From: Bombus terrestris
Taxonomy: Eukaryota; Arthropoda; Insecta; Hymenoptera; Apidae
Assembly: GCF_910591885.1 (NCBI RefSeq)
Contig: NW_025963613.1
Span: forward strand, 1-64,000
Length of the DNA: 64,000 nucleotides
Direction: 5' to 3'
The notes under the pieces are model-generated. The model was not told the DNA's origin. It searched no databases and worked only from the letters and a program-made list of their open reading frames with translations. This document shows, piece by piece, positions 1 through 13,100 of the stretch. Every line of letters begins with the position of its first letter. Positions within the stretch are counted from its first letter, which is position 1. The translations under genes and the position numbers were made by a program.

Positions 1-288
1 CCACGTTGTCCCACGTTGTCCCACGTTGTCCCACGTTGTCCCACGTGGTCCCACGTTGTCCCACGTGTCCCACGTGTCCCACGTTGTCCCACGTTGTCCC
101 ACGTTGTCCCACGTTGTCCCACGTTGTCCCACGTTGTCCCACGTTGTCCCACGTTGTCCCACGTTGTCCCACGTTGTCCCACGTTGTCCCACGTTGTCCC
201 ACGTTGTCCCACGTTGTCCCACGTTGTCCCACGTTGTCCCACGTTGTCCCACGTTGTCCCACGTTGTCCCACGGTGTCCCACGGTGTC
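1..288 (+). repeat. Near-pure consensus block at the left edge
   Basis: Almost every unit here is exact ccacgttgtc, with one ccacgtggtc at 41-50, two 9-bp units at 61-78 and the first ccacggtgtc units from about 269. No caacgatgtc-type unit appears before 289. It is one of the more homogeneous stretches and lies in two registers, 1-60 and from 79 on. It could be a recently expanded run, or part of a larger pure region upstream that cannot be seen. Confidence 0.85.
61..78 (+). repeat. Two 9-bp units carrying CACGTG
   Basis: Two successive units read ccacgtgtc, one t shorter than the consensus. The deletion turns ccacgttg into ccacgtg, so each gains the palindrome CACGTG, the E-box/G-box core. 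They shift the register of the array by two bases. Two identical neighbouring deletions suggest one deletion followed by duplication of the unit. No regulatory role is implied by position. Confidence 0.95.
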
Positions 289-298
289 CAACGATGTC

Positions 299-307
299 CA
301 CGGTGTC
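299..307 (+). repeat. 9-bp unit, register shift
   Basis: The unit reads cacggtgtc, missing one base at its start relative to ccacggtgtc or caacggtgtc. It ends the register that began at 79 and starts the one that runs to 6857. It is unique in the window and so is a good anchor point. Confidence 0.95.
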
Positions 308-1368
308 CCACGTTGTCCCACGTTGTCCCACGATGTCCCACGTTGTCCCACGTTGTCCCACGTTGTCCCACGTTGTCCCACGTTGTCCCACGTTGTCCCA
401 CGTGGTCCCACGTTGTCCCACGTTGTCCCACGGTGTCCAACGATGTCCAACGGTGTCCCACGTTGTCCAACGGTGTCCCACGTTGTCCCACGTTGTCCCA
501 CGTTGTCCCACGTTGTCCCACGATGTCCCACGTTGTCCCACGTTGTCCCACGTTGTCCCACGTTGTCCCACGTTGTCCCACGTTGTCCCACGTTGTCCCA
601 CGTTGTCCCACGTTGTCCCACGTTGTCCCACGTTGTCCCACGGTGTCCAACGATGTCCAACGGTGTCCAACGGTGTCCCACGGTGTCCAACGGTGTCCCA
701 CGTTGTCCCACGTTGTCCCACGTTGTCCCACGTTGTCCCACGTTGTCCCACGTTGTCCCACGTTGTCCCACGTTGTCCCACGTTGTCCCACGTTGTCCCA
801 CGTTGTCCCACGTTGTCCCACGTTGTCCCACGTTGTCCCACGGTGTCCCACGGTGTCCAACGATGTCCAACGGTGTCCCACGTTGTCCCACGTTGTCCCA
901 CGATGTCCCACGTTGTCCCACGTTGTCCCACGTTGTCCCACGTTGTCCCACGTTGTCCCACGTTGTCCCACGTGGTCCCACGTTGTACCACGTTGTCCCA
1001 CGGTGTCCAACGATGTCCAACGGTGTCCCACGTTGTCCAACGGTGTCCCACGTTGTCCCACGTTGTCCCACGTTGTCCCACGTTGTCCCACGATGTCCCA
1101 CGTTGTCCCACGTTGTCCCACGTTGTCCCACGTTGTCCCACGTTGTCCCACGTTTTCCCACGTTGTCCCACGTTGTCCCACGTTGTCCCACGTTGTCCCA
1201 CGTTGTCCCACGGTGTCCAACGATGTCCAACGGTGTCCAACGGTGTCCCACGGTGTCCAACGGTGTCCCACGTTGTCCCACGTTGTCCCACGTTGTCCCA
1301 CGTTGTCCCACGTTGTCCCACGTTGTCCCACGTTGTCCAACGATGTCCAACGGTGTCCCACGTTGTCC

Positions 1369-1388
1369 CACGTTGTTCCATGGTTTCC
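1369..1388 (+). repeat. First copy of the 20-bp ccatggtttc marker
   Basis: Two linked units read ccacgttgttccatggtttc. The second differs from the consensus by cac to cat, t to g and g to t, and creates the palindrome CCATGG. By eye I count about 100 copies in the window, the last at about 63969. Most stand in one fixed context: caacgatgtc, caacggtgtc and ccacgttgtc before, three ccacgttgtc then ccacggtgtc-caacgatgtc after. Such a shared context shows that it spread by duplication of longer blocks and not by repeated mutation. Confidence 0.93.
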
Positions 1389-2240
1389 CACGTTGTCCCA
1401 CGTTGTCCCACGTTGTCCCACGGTGTCCAACGATGTCCAACGGTGTCCAACGGTGTCCAACGGTGTCCAACGGTGTCCCACGTTGTCCCACGTTGTCCCA
1501 CGTTGTCCCACGGTGTCCAACGATGTCCAACGGTGTCCCACGTTGTCCCACGTTGTCCCACGATGTCCCACGTTGTCCCACGTTGTCCCACGTTGTCCCA
1601 CGTTGTCCAACGTTGTCCCACGTTGTCCCACGTTGTCCCACGTTGTCCCACGTTGTCCCACGTTGACCCACGGTGTCCAACGATGTCCAACGGTGTCCAA
1701 CGGTGTCCCACGTTGTCCCACGTTGTCCCACGTTGTCCCACGTTGTCCCACGTTGTCCCACGTTGTCCCACGTTGTCCCACGTTGTCCAACGATGTCCAA
1801 CGGTGTCCCACGTTGTCCCACGTTGTCCCACGTTGTCCCACGTTGTCCCACGTTGTCCCACGTTGTCCCACGTTGTCCCACGTGGTCCCACGTTGTCCCA
1901 CGTTGTCCCACGGTGTCCAACGATGTCCAACGGTGTCCCACGTTGTCCAACGGTGTCCCACGTTGTCCCACGTTGTCCCACGGTGTCCAACGGTGTCCAA
2001 CGATGTCCCACGTTGTCCCACGTTGTCCCACGTTGTCCCACGTTGTCCCACGATGTCCCACGTTGTCCCACGTTGTCCCACGTTGTCCCACGTTGTCCCA
2101 CGTTGTCCCACGATGTCCCACGTTGTCCCACGTTGTCCCACGTTGTCCCACGTTGTCCCACGTTGTCCCACGTTGTCCCACGTTGTCCCACGTTGTCCCA
2201 CGTTGTCCCACGTTGTCCCACGTTGTCCCACGTTGTCCCA

Positions 2241-2640
2241 CGGTGTCCAACGATGTCCAACGGTGTCCAGCGATGTCCAACGGTGTCCCACGTTGTCCCA
2301 CGTTTTCCCACGTTGTCCCACGTTGTCCCACGGTGTCCAACGATGTCCAACGATGTCCAACGTTGTCCCACGTTGTCCCACGTTGCCCCACGTTGTCCCA
2401 CGTGGTCCCACGTTGTCCCACGTTGTCCCACGTTGTCCCACGTTGTCCCACGGTGTCCAACGATGTCCAACGGTGTCCAGCGATGTCCAACGGTGTCCCA
2501 CGTTGTCCCACGTTTTCCCACGTTGTCCCACGTTGTCCCACGGTGTCCAACGATGTCCAACGATGTCCAACGTTGTCCCACGTTGTCCCACGTTGCCCCA
2601 CGTTGTCCCACGTGGTCCCACGTTGTCCCACGTTGTCCCA
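2241..2640 (+). repeat. 210-bp tandem duplication inside the array
   Basis: Rare variants recur at a fixed 210-bp spacing. These are the unit ending ccag before cgatgtcc (about 2261 and 2471), ccacgttttc (about 2301 and 2511), ccacgttgcc (about 2381 and 2591) and ccacgtggtc (about 2401 and 2611). The order of every variant between them is the same in both copies. The breakpoints lie in runs of identical units and cannot be placed exactly. Confidence 0.92.
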
Positions 2641-5600
2641 CGGTGTCCCACGTTGTCCCACGTTGTCCCACGTTGTCCCACGTTGTCCCACGTTGTCCCA
2701 CGTTGTCCCACGTTGTCCCACGTTGTCCCACGGTGTCCCACGGTGTCCAACGATGTCCAACGGTGTCCCACGTTGTCCCACGTTGTCCCACGATGTCTCA
2801 CGTTGTCCCACGTTGTCCCACGTTGTCCCACGTTGTCCCACGTTGTCCCACGTTGTCCCACGTGGTCCCACGTTGTCCCACGTTGTCCCACGGTGTCCAA
2901 CGATGTCCAACGGTGTCCCACGTTGTCCAACGGTGTCCCACGTTGTCCCACGTTGTCCCACGTTGTCCCACGTTGTCCCACGATGTCCCACGTTGTCCCA
3001 CGTTGTCCCACGTTGTCCCACGTTGTCCCACGTTGTCCCACGTTGTCCCACGTTGTCCCACGTTGTCCCACGTTGTCCCACGTTGTCCCACGTTGTCCCA
3101 CGGTGTCCAACGATGTCCAACGGTGTCCAACGGTGTCCCACGGTGTCCAACGGTGTCCCACGTTGTCCCACGTTGTCCCACGTTGTCCCACGTTGTCCCA
3201 CGTTGTCCCACGTTGTCCCACGTTGTCCCACGTTGTCCCACGTTGTCCCACGTTGTCCCACGTTGTCCCACGTTGTCCCACGGTGTCCCACGGTGTCCAA
3301 CGATGTCCAACGGTGTCCCACGTTGTCCCACGTTGTCCCACGATGTCCCACGTTGTCCCACGTTGTCCCACGTTGTCCCACGTTGTCCCACGTTGTCCCA
3401 CGATGTCCCACGTTGTCCCACGTTGTCCCACGTTGTCCCACGTTGTCCCACGTTGTCCCACGTTGTCCCACGTTGTCCCACGTTGTCCCACGTTGTCCCA
3501 CGATGTCCCACGTTGTCCCACGTTGTCCCACGTTGTCCCACGTTGTCCCACGTTGTCCCACGTTGTCCCACGTTGTCCCACGTTGTCCCACGTTGTCCCA
3601 CGTTGTCCCACGGTGTCCAACGATGTCCAACGGTGTCCAACGGTGTCCAACGGTGTCCCACGTTGTCCCACGTTGTCCCACGATGTCCCACGTTGTCCCA
3701 CGTTGTCCCACGTTGTCCCACGTTGTCCCACGTTGTCCCACGTTGTCCCACGATGTCCCACGTTGTCCCACGTTGTCCCACGGTGTCCAACGGTGTCCAA
3801 CGATGTCCCACGTTGTCCCACGTTGTCCCACGTTGTCCCACGTTGTCCCACGATGTCCCACGTTGTCCCACGTTGTCCCACGTTGTCCCACGTTGTCCCA
3901 CGTTGTCCCACGATGTCCCACGTTGTCCCACGTTGTCCCACGTTGTCCCACGTTGTCCCACGTTGTCCCACGTTGTCCCACGTTGTCCCACGTTGTCCCA
4001 CGTTGTCCCACGTTGTCCCACGGTGTCCAACGATGTCCAACGGTGTCCAGCGATGTCCAACGGTGTCCCACGTTGTCCCACGTTTTCCCACGTTGTCCCA
4101 CGTTGTCCCACGGTGTCCAACGATGTCCAACGATGTCCAACGGTGTCCCACGTTGTCCCACGTTGTTCCATGGTTTCCCACGTTGTCCCACGTTGTCCCA
4201 CGTTGTCCCACGTTGTCCCACGATGTCCCACGTTGTCCCACGTTGTCCCACGTTGTCCCACGTTGTCCCACGTGGTCCCACGTTGTCCCACGTTGTCCCA
4301 CGGTGTCCAACGATGTCCAACGGTGTCCCACGTTGTCCCACGTTGTCCCACGTTGTCCCACGATGTCCCACGTTGTCCCACGTTGTCCCACGTTGTCCCA
4401 CGTTGTCCCACGTTGTCCCACGTTGTCCCACGTTGTCCCACGTTGTCCCACGGTGTCCCACGTTGTCCCACGTTGTCCCACGTTGTCCCACGTTGTCCCA
4501 CGTTGTCCCACGGTGTCCAACGATGTCCAACGGTGTCCCACGTTGTCCCACGTTGTCCCACGATGTCCCACGTTGTCCCACGTTGTCCCACGTTGTCCCA
4601 CGTTGTCCCACGTTGTCCCACGTTGTCCCACGTTGTCCCACGATGTCCCACGGTGTCCCACGTTGTCCCACGTTGTCCCACGTTGTCCCACGTTGTCCCA
4701 CGATGTCCCACGTTGTCCCACGTTGTCCCACGTTGTCCCACGTTGTCCCACGTTGTCCCACGTTGTCCCACGTTGTCCCACGTTGTCCCACGTTGTCCCA
4801 CGTTGTCCCACGTTGTCCCACGTTGTCCCACGGTGTCCAACGATGTCCAACGGTGTCCAACGGTGTCCCACGGTGTCCAACGGTGTCCCACGTTGTCCCA
4901 CGTTGTCCCACGTTGTCCCACGTTGTCCCACGTTGTCCCACGTTGTCCCACGTTGTCCAACGATGTCCAACGGTGTCCCACGTTGTCCCACGTTGTTCCA
5001 TGGTTTCCCACGTTGTCCCACGTTGTCCCACGTTGTCCCACGGTGTCCAACGATGTCCAACGGTGTCCAACGGTGTCCAACGGTGTCCAACGGTGTCCCA
5101 CGTTGTCCAACGATGTCCAACGGTGTCCCACGTTGTCCCACGTTGTCCCACGTTGTCCCACGTTGTCCCACGTTGTCCCACGTTGTCCCACGTTGTCCCA
5201 CGTTGTCCCACGTTGTCCCACGTTGTCCCACGTTGTCCCACGGTGTCCAACGGTGTCCAACGATGTCCCACGTTGTCCCACGTTGTCCCACGTTGTCCCA
5301 CGTTGTCCCACGATGTCCCACGTTGTCCCACGTTGTCCCACGTTGTCCCACGTTGTCCCACGTTGTCCCACGGTGTCCAACGATGTCCAACGGTGTCCCA
5401 CGTTGTCCCACGTTGTCCCACGATGTCCCACGTTGTCCCACGTTGTCCCACGGTGTCCAACGGTGTCCAACGATGTCCCACGTTGTCCCACGTTGTCCCA
5501 CGTTGTCCCACGTTGTCCCACGATGTCCCACGTTGTCCCACGTTGTCCCACGTTGTCCCACGTTGTCCCACGTTGTCCCACGATGTCCCACGTTGTCCCA

Positions 5601-6857
5601 CGTTGTCCCACGTTGTCCCACGTTGTCCCACGTTGTCCCACGTTGTCCCACGTTGTCCCACGTTGTCCCACGTTGTCCCACGTTGTCCCACGTTGTCCCA
5701 CGGTGTCCAACGATGTCCAACGGTGTCCAGCGATGTCCAACGGTGTCCCACGTTGTCCCACGTTTTCCCACGTTGTCCCACGTTGTCCCACGGTGTCCAA
5801 CGATGTCCAACGATGTCCAACGGTGTCCCACGTTGTCCCACGTTGTTCCATGGTTTCCCACGTTGTCCCACGTTGTCCCACGTTGTCCCACGGTGTCCAA
5901 CGATGTCCAACGGTGTCCAACGGTGTCCAACGGTGTCCAACGGTGTCCCACGTTGTCCCACGTTGTCCCACGTTGTCCCACGTTGTCCCACGGTGTCCAA
6001 CGGTGTCCCACGTTGTCCCACGTTGTCCCACGTTGTCCCACGTTGTCCCACGTTGTCCCACGTTGTCCCACGTTGTCCAACGATGTCCAACGGTGTCCCA
6101 CGTTGTCCCACGTTGTCCCACGGTGTCCAACGATGTCCAACGGTGTCCAACGGTGTCCAACGGTGTCCAACGGTGTCCCACGTTGTCCCACGTTGTCCCA
6201 CGTTGTCCCACGGTGTCCAACGATGTCCAACGGTGTCCCACGTTGTCCCACGTTGTCCCACGATGTCCCACGTTGTCCCACGTTGTCCCACGTTGTCCCA
6301 CGATGTCCCACGTTGTCCCACGTTGTCCCACGTTGTCCCACGTTGTCCCACGTTGTCCCACGTTGTCCCACGTTGTCCCACGTTGTCCCACGTTGTCCCA
6401 CGTTGTCCCACGTTGTCCCACGGTGTCCAACGATGTCCAACGGTGTCCAACGGTGTCCCACGGTGTCCAACGGTGTCCCACGTTGTCCCACGTTGTCCCA
6501 CGTTGTCCCACGTTGTCCCACGTTGTCCCACGTTGTCCCACGTTGTCCAACGATGTCCAACGGTGTCCCACGTTGTCCCACGTTGTTCCATGGTTTCCCA
6601 CGTTGTCCCACGTTGTCCCACGTTGTCCCACGGTGTCCAACGATGTCCAACGGTGTCCAACGGTGTCCAACGGTGTCCAACGGTGTCCCACGTTGTCCCA
6701 CGTTGTCCCACGTTGTCCCACGGTGTCCAACGATGTCCAACGGTGTCCCACGTTGTCCCACGTTGTTCCACGATGTCCCACGTTGTCCCACGTTGTCCCA
6801 CGTTGTCCCACGTTGTCCAACGTTGTCCCACGTTGTCCCACGTTGTCCCACGTTGTC

Positions 6858-6868
6858 CCCACGTTGTC
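6858..6868 (+). repeat. 11-bp unit, register shift
   Basis: The unit reads cccacgttgtc, with one extra c. Registers before and after differ by one base, and no other length change occurs until 34939. It is a single-copy marker within the window. Confidence 0.95.
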
Positions 6869-8440
6869 CCACGTTGTCCCACGGTGTCCAACGATGTCCA
6901 ACGGTGTCCAACGGTGTCCCACGTTGTCCCACGTTGTCCCACGTTGTCCCACGTTGTCCCACGTTGTCCCACGTTGTCCAACGATGTCCAACGGTGTCCC
7001 ACGTTGTCCCACGTTGTCCCACGTTGTCCCACGTTGTCCCACGTTGTCCCACGTTGTCCCACGTTGTCCCACGTTGTCCCACGTGGTCCCACGTTGTCCC
7101 ACGTTGTCCCACGGTGTCCAACGATGTCCAACGGTGTCCCACGTTGTCCAACGGTGTCCCACGTTGTCCCACGTTGTCCCACGTTGTCCCACGTTGTCCC
7201 ACGATGTCCCACGGTGTCCCACGTTGTCCCACGTTGTCCCACGTTGTCCCACGTTGTCCCACGTTGTCCCACGTTGTCCCACGTTGTCCCACGTTGTCCC
7301 ACGTTGTCCCACGTTGTCCCACGGTGTCCAACGATGTCCAACGGTGTCCAACGGTGTCCCACGGTGTCCAACGGTGTCCCACGTTGTCCCACGTTGTCCC
7401 ACGTTGTCCCACGTTGTCCCACGTTGTCCCACGTTGTCCCACGTTGTCCCACGTTGTCCCACGTTGTCCCACGTTGTCCCACGTTGTCCCACGTTGTCCC
7501 ACGTTGTCCCACGTTGTCCCACGGTGTCCCACGGTGTCCAACGATGTCCAACGGTGTCCCACGTTGTCCCACGTTGTCCCACGATGTCCCACGTTGTCCC
7601 ACGTTGTCCCACGTTGTCCCACGTTGTCCCACGTTGTCCCACGTTGTCCCACGTTGTCCCACGTTGTCCCACGTTGTCCCACGGTGTCCAACGATGTCCA
7701 ACGGTGTCCCACGTTGTCCAACGGTGTCCCAAGTTGTCCCACGTTGTCCCACGTTGTCCCACGTTGTCCCACGATGTCCCACGTTGTCCCACGTTGTCCC
7801 ACGTTGTCCCACGTTGTCCCACGTTGTCCCACGTTGTCCCACGTTGTCCCACGTTGTCCCACGTTGTCCCACGTTGTCCCACGTTGTCCCACGGTGTCCA
7901 ACGATGTCCAACGGTGTCCAACGGTGTCCCACGGTGTCCAACGGTGTCCCACGTTGTCCCACGTTGTCCCACGTTGTCCCACGTTGTCCCACGTTGTCCC
8001 ACGTTGTCCCACGTTGTCCAACGATGTCCAACGGTGTCCCACGTTGTCCCACGTTGTTCCATGGTTTCCCACGTTGTCCCACGTTGTCCCACGTTGTCCC
8101 ACGGTGTCCAACGATGTCCAACGGTGTCCAACGGTGTCCAACGGTGTCCAACGGTGTCCCACGTTGTCCCACGTTGTCCCACGTTGTCCCACGTTGTCCA
8201 ACGATGTCCAACGGTGTCCCACGTTGTCCCACGTTGTCCCACGATGTCCCACGTTGTCCCACGTTGTCCCACGTTGTCCCACGTTGTCCAACGTTGTCCC
8301 ACGTTGTCCCACGTTGTCCCACGTTGTCCCACGTTGTCCCACGTTGTCCCACGGTGTCCAACGATGTCCAACGGTGTCCAACGGTGTCCCACGTTGTCCC
8401 ACGTTGTCCCACGTTGTCCCACGTTGTCCCACGTTGTCCC

Positions 8441-9650
8441 ACGTTGTCCAACGATGTCCAACGGTGTCCCACGTTGTCCCACGTTGTCCCACGTTGTCCC
8501 ACGTTGTCCCACGTTGTCCCACGTTGTCCCACGTTGTCCCACGTTGTCCCACGTTGTCCCACGTTGTCCCACGTTGTCCCACGGTGTCCAACGGTGTCCA
8601 ACGATGTCCCACGTTGTCCCACGTTGTCCCACGTTGTCCCACGTTGTCCCACGATGTCCCACGTTGTCCCACGTTGTCCCACGTTGTCCCACGTTGTCCC
8701 ACGTTGTCCCACGTTGTCCCACGTTGTCCCACGTTGTCCCACGTTGTCCCACGTTGTCCGACGTTGTCCCACGTTGTCCCACGTTGTCCCACGTTGTCCC
8801 ACGGTGTCCAACGATGTCCAACGATGTCCAACGGTGTCCCACGTTGTCCCACGTTGTTCCATGGTTTCCCACGTTGTCCCACGTTGTCCCACGTTGTCCC
8901 ACGGTGTCCAACGATGTCCAACGGTGTCCAACGGTGTCCAACGGTGTCCAACGGTGTCCCACGTTGTCCCACGTTGTCCCACGTTGTCCCACGTTGTCCC
9001 ACGTTGTCCCACGATGTCCCACGTTGTCCCACGTTGTCCCACGTTGTCCCACGTTGTCCCACGTTGTCCCACGTTGTCCAACGATGTCCAACGGTGTCCC
9101 ACGTTGTCCCACGTTGTCCCACGTTGTCCCACGTTGTCCCACGTTGTCCCACGTTGTCCCACGTTGTCCCACGTTGTCCCACGTTGTCCCACGTTGTCCC
9201 ACGTTGTCCCACGTTGTCCCACGGTGTCCAACGGTGTCCAACGATGTCCCACGTTGTCCCACGTTGTCCCACGTTGTCCCACGTTGTCCCACGATGTCCC
9301 ACGTTGTCCCACGTTGTCCCACGTTGTCCCACGTTGTCCCACGTTGTCCCACGTTGTCCCACGTTGTCCCACGTTGTCCCACGTTGTCCCACGTTGTCCG
9401 ACGTTGTCCCACGTTGTCCCACGTTGTCCCACGTTGTCCCACGGTGTCCAACGATGTCCAACGATGTCCAACGGTGTCCCACGTTGTCCCACGTTGTTCC
9501 ATGGTTTCCCACGTTGTCCCACGTTGTCCCACGTTGTCCCACGGTGTCCAACGATGTCCAACGGTGTCCAACGGTGTCCAACGGTGTCCAACGGTGTCCC
9601 ACGTTGTCCCACGTTGTCCCACGTTGTCCCACGTTGTCCCACGTTGTCCC
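8441..9650 (+). repeat. 630/640-bp tandem duplication with a one-unit slip
   Basis: The variant order in 8441-9070 repeats in 9071-9650. The caacgatgtc flank repeats at 630 bp (about 8451 and 9081). Everything after the next run repeats at 640 bp: paired caacggtgtc at 8581 and 9221, tccg at 8751 and 9391, the ccatggtttc marker at 8851 and 9491. The run between them is 11 consensus units in the first copy and 12 in the second. The duplication therefore also shows a single-unit gain or loss. Confidence 0.9.
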
Positions 9651-10140
9651 ACGGTGTCCCACGTTGTCCCACGTTGTCCCACGTTGTCCCACGATGTCCC
9701 ACGTTGTCCCACGTTGTCCCACGTTGTCCCACGTTGTCCCACGATGTCCCACGTTGTCCCACGTTGTCCCACGTTGTCCCACGTTGTCCCACGGTGTCCA
9801 ACGATGTCCAACGGTGTCCAACGGTGTCCCACGGTGTCCAACGGTGTCCCACGGTGTCCAACGGTGTCCCACGTTGTCCCACGTTGTCCCACGTTGTCCC
9901 ACGTTGTCCCACGTTGTCCCACGATGTCCCACGTTGTCCCACGTTGTCCGACGTTGTCCCACGTTGTCCCACGTTGTCCCACGTTGTCCCACGGTGTCCA
10001 ACGATGTCCAACGATGTCCAACGGTGTCCCACGTTGTCCCACGTTGTTCCATGGTTTCCCACGTTGTCCCACGTTGTCCCACGTTGTCCCACGGTGTCCA
10101 ACGATGTCCAACGGTGTCCAACGGTGTCCAACGGTGTCCC

Positions 10141-13100
10141 ACGTTGTCCCACGTTGTCCCACGTTGTCCCACGTTGTCCCACGTTGTCCCACGTTGTCCC
10201 ACGTTGTCCCACGTTGTCCCACGATGTCCCACGTTGTCCCACGTTGTCCCACGTTGTCCCACGTTGTCCCACGATGTCCCACGTTGTCCCACGTTGTCCC
10301 ACGTTGTCCCACGGTGTCCAACGATGTCCAACGGTGTCCAACGGTGTCCCACGGTGTCCAACGGTGTCCCACGTTGTCCCACGTTGTCCCACGTTGTCCC
10401 ACGTTGTCCCACGTTGTCCCACGATGTCCCACGTTGTCCCACGTTGTCCCACGTTGTCCCACGTTGTCCCACGTTGTCCCACGTTGTCCCACGTTGTCCC
10501 ACGTTGTTCCACGGTGTCCAACGATGTCCAACGGTGTCCAACGGTGTCCAACGGTGTCCAACGATGTCCAACGATGTCCAACGATGTCCAACGATGTCCA
10601 ACGGTGTCCAACGGTGTCCCACGGTGTCCAACGGTGTCCCACGTTGTCCCACGTTGTCCCACGTTGTCCCACGTTGTCCCACGTTGTCCCACGTTGTCCC
10701 ACGTTGTCCCACGTTGTCCCACGTTGTCCCACGTTGTCCCACGTTGTCCCACGTTGTCCCACGTTGTCCCACGTTGTCCCACGTTGTCCCACGGTGTCCA
10801 ACGGTGTCCAACGGTGTCCCACGGTGTCCAACGGTGTCCCACGTTGTCCCACGTTGTCCCACGTTGTCCCACGTTGTCCCACGTTGTCCCACGTTGTCCC
10901 ACGTTGTCCAACGATGTCCAACGGTGTCCCACGTTGTCCCACGTTGTTCCATGGTTTCCCACGTTGTCCCACGTTGTCTCACGTTGTCCCACGGTGTCCA
11001 ACGATGTCCAACGATGTCCAACGGTGTCCCACGATGTCCAACGATGTCCAACGATGTCCAACGGTGTCCAACGATGTCCAACGGTGTCCAACGATGTCCA
11101 ACGATGTCCAACGGTGTCCCACGATGTCCAACGATGTCCAACGATGTCCAACGGTGTCCAACGGTGTCCAACGGTGTCCCACGGTGTCCAACGGTGTCCA
11201 ACGGTGTCCAACGGTGTCCCACGTTGTCCCACGTTGTCCCACGTTGTCCCACGTTGTCCCACGATGTCCCACGTTGTCCAACGGTGTCCAACGCTGTCAA
11301 ACGATGTCCAACGATGTCCAACGGTGTCCCACGATGTCCAACGTTGTCCAACGATGTCCAACGGTGTCCCACGTTGTCCCACGTTGTCCCACGTTGTCCC
11401 ACGTTGTCCCACGGTGTCCAACGATGTCCAACGGTGTCCCACGTTGTCCAACGGTGTCCCACGTTGTCCCACGTTGTCCCACGTTGTCCCACGTTGTCCC
11501 ACGTTGTCCCACGTTGTCCCACGCTGTCCCACGTTGTCCCACGGTGTCCAACGATGTCCAACGGTGTCCAACGGTGTCCCACGGTGTCCAACGGTGTCCC
11601 ACGTTGTCCCACGTTGTCCCACGTTGTCCCACGTTGTCCCACGTTGTCCCACGTTGTCCAACGATGTCGAACGGTGTCCCACGTTGTCCCACGTTGTGCC
11701 ATGGTTTCCCACGTTGTCCCACGTTGTCCCACGTTGTCCCACGTTGTCCCACGTTGTCCCACGTTGTCCCACGTTGTCCCACGTTGTCCCACGTTGTCCC
11801 ACGTTGTCCCACGTGGTCCCACGTTGTCCCACGTTGTCCCACGGTGTCCAACGATGTCCAACGGTGTCCCACGTTGTCCAACGGTGTCCCACGTTGTCCC
11901 ACGTTGTCCCACGTTGTCCCACGTTGTCCCACGATGTCCCACGTTGTCCCACGTTGTCCCACGTTGTCCCACGTTGTCCCACGTTGTCCCACGTTGTCCC
12001 ACGTTGTCCCACGTTGTCCCACGTTGTCCCACGTTGTCCCACGGTGTCCAACGATGTCCAACGGTGTCCAACGGTGTCCCACGGTGTCCAACGGTGTCCC
12101 ACGTTGTCCCACGTTGTCCCACGTTGTCCCACGTTGTCCCACGTTGTCCCACGTTGTCCCACGTTGTCCAACGATGTCCAACGGTGTCCCACGTTGTCCC
12201 ACGTTGTTCCATGGTTTCCCACGTTGTCCCACGTTGTCCCACGTTGTCCCACGGTGTCCAACGATGTCCAACGGTGTCCAACGGTGTCCAACGGTGTCCA
12301 ACGGTGTCCCACGTTGTCCCACGTTGTCCCACGTTGTCCCACGGTGTCCAACGATGTCCAACGGTGTCCCATGTTGTCCCACGTTGTCCCACGTTGTCCC
12401 ACGTTGTCCCAGGTTGTCCCACGATGTCCCACGTTGTCCCACGTTGTCCCACGTTGTCCCACGTTGTCCCACGTTGTCCCACGTTGTCCCACGTTGTCCC
12501 ACGTTGTCCCACGTTGTCCCACGTTGTCCCACGTTGTCCCACGGTGTCCAACGATGTCCAACGGTGTCCAACGGTGTCCCACGGTGTCCAACGGTGTCCC
12601 ACGTTGTCCCACGTTGTCCCACGTTGTCCCACGTTGTCCCACGTTGTCCCACGTTGTCCCACGTTGTCCCACGTTGTCCCACGTTGTCCCACGTTGTCCC
12701 ACGTTGTCCCACGTTGTCCCACGTTGTCCCACGTTGTCCCACGGTGTCCCACGGTGTCCAACGATGTCCAACGGTGTCCCACGTTGTCCCACGTTGTCCC
12801 ACGATGTCCCACGTTGTCCCACGTTGTCCCACGTTGTCCCACGTTGTCCCACGTTGTCCCACGTTGTCCCACGTGGTCCCACGTTGTCCCACGTTGTCCC
12901 ACGGTGTCCAACGATGTCCAACGGTGTCCCACGTTGTCCAACGGTGTCCCACGTTGTCCCACGTTGTCCCACGTTGTCCCACGTTGTCCCACGATGTCCC
13001 ACGTTGTCCCACGTTGTCCCACGTGGTCCCACGTTGTCCCACGTTGTCCCACGGTGTCCAACGATGTCCAACGGTGTCCCACGTTGTCCAACGTTGTCCC

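Larger units (their letters stand above)
308..6857 (+). repeat. Register block 1 (about 655 units)
   Basis: All units are exactly 10 bp. Runs of ccacgttgtc alternate with the phrase ccacggtgtc-caacgatgtc-caacggtgtc. The ccatggtttc marker is sparse: it occurs at about 1371, 4161, 4991, 5841 and 6581 and is absent from 1391 to 4160. The block also carries cagcgatgtc (after about 2261, 2471, 4041 and 5721), ccacgttttc and ccacgtggtc. This set of variants returns after 41 kb. Confidence 0.9.
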
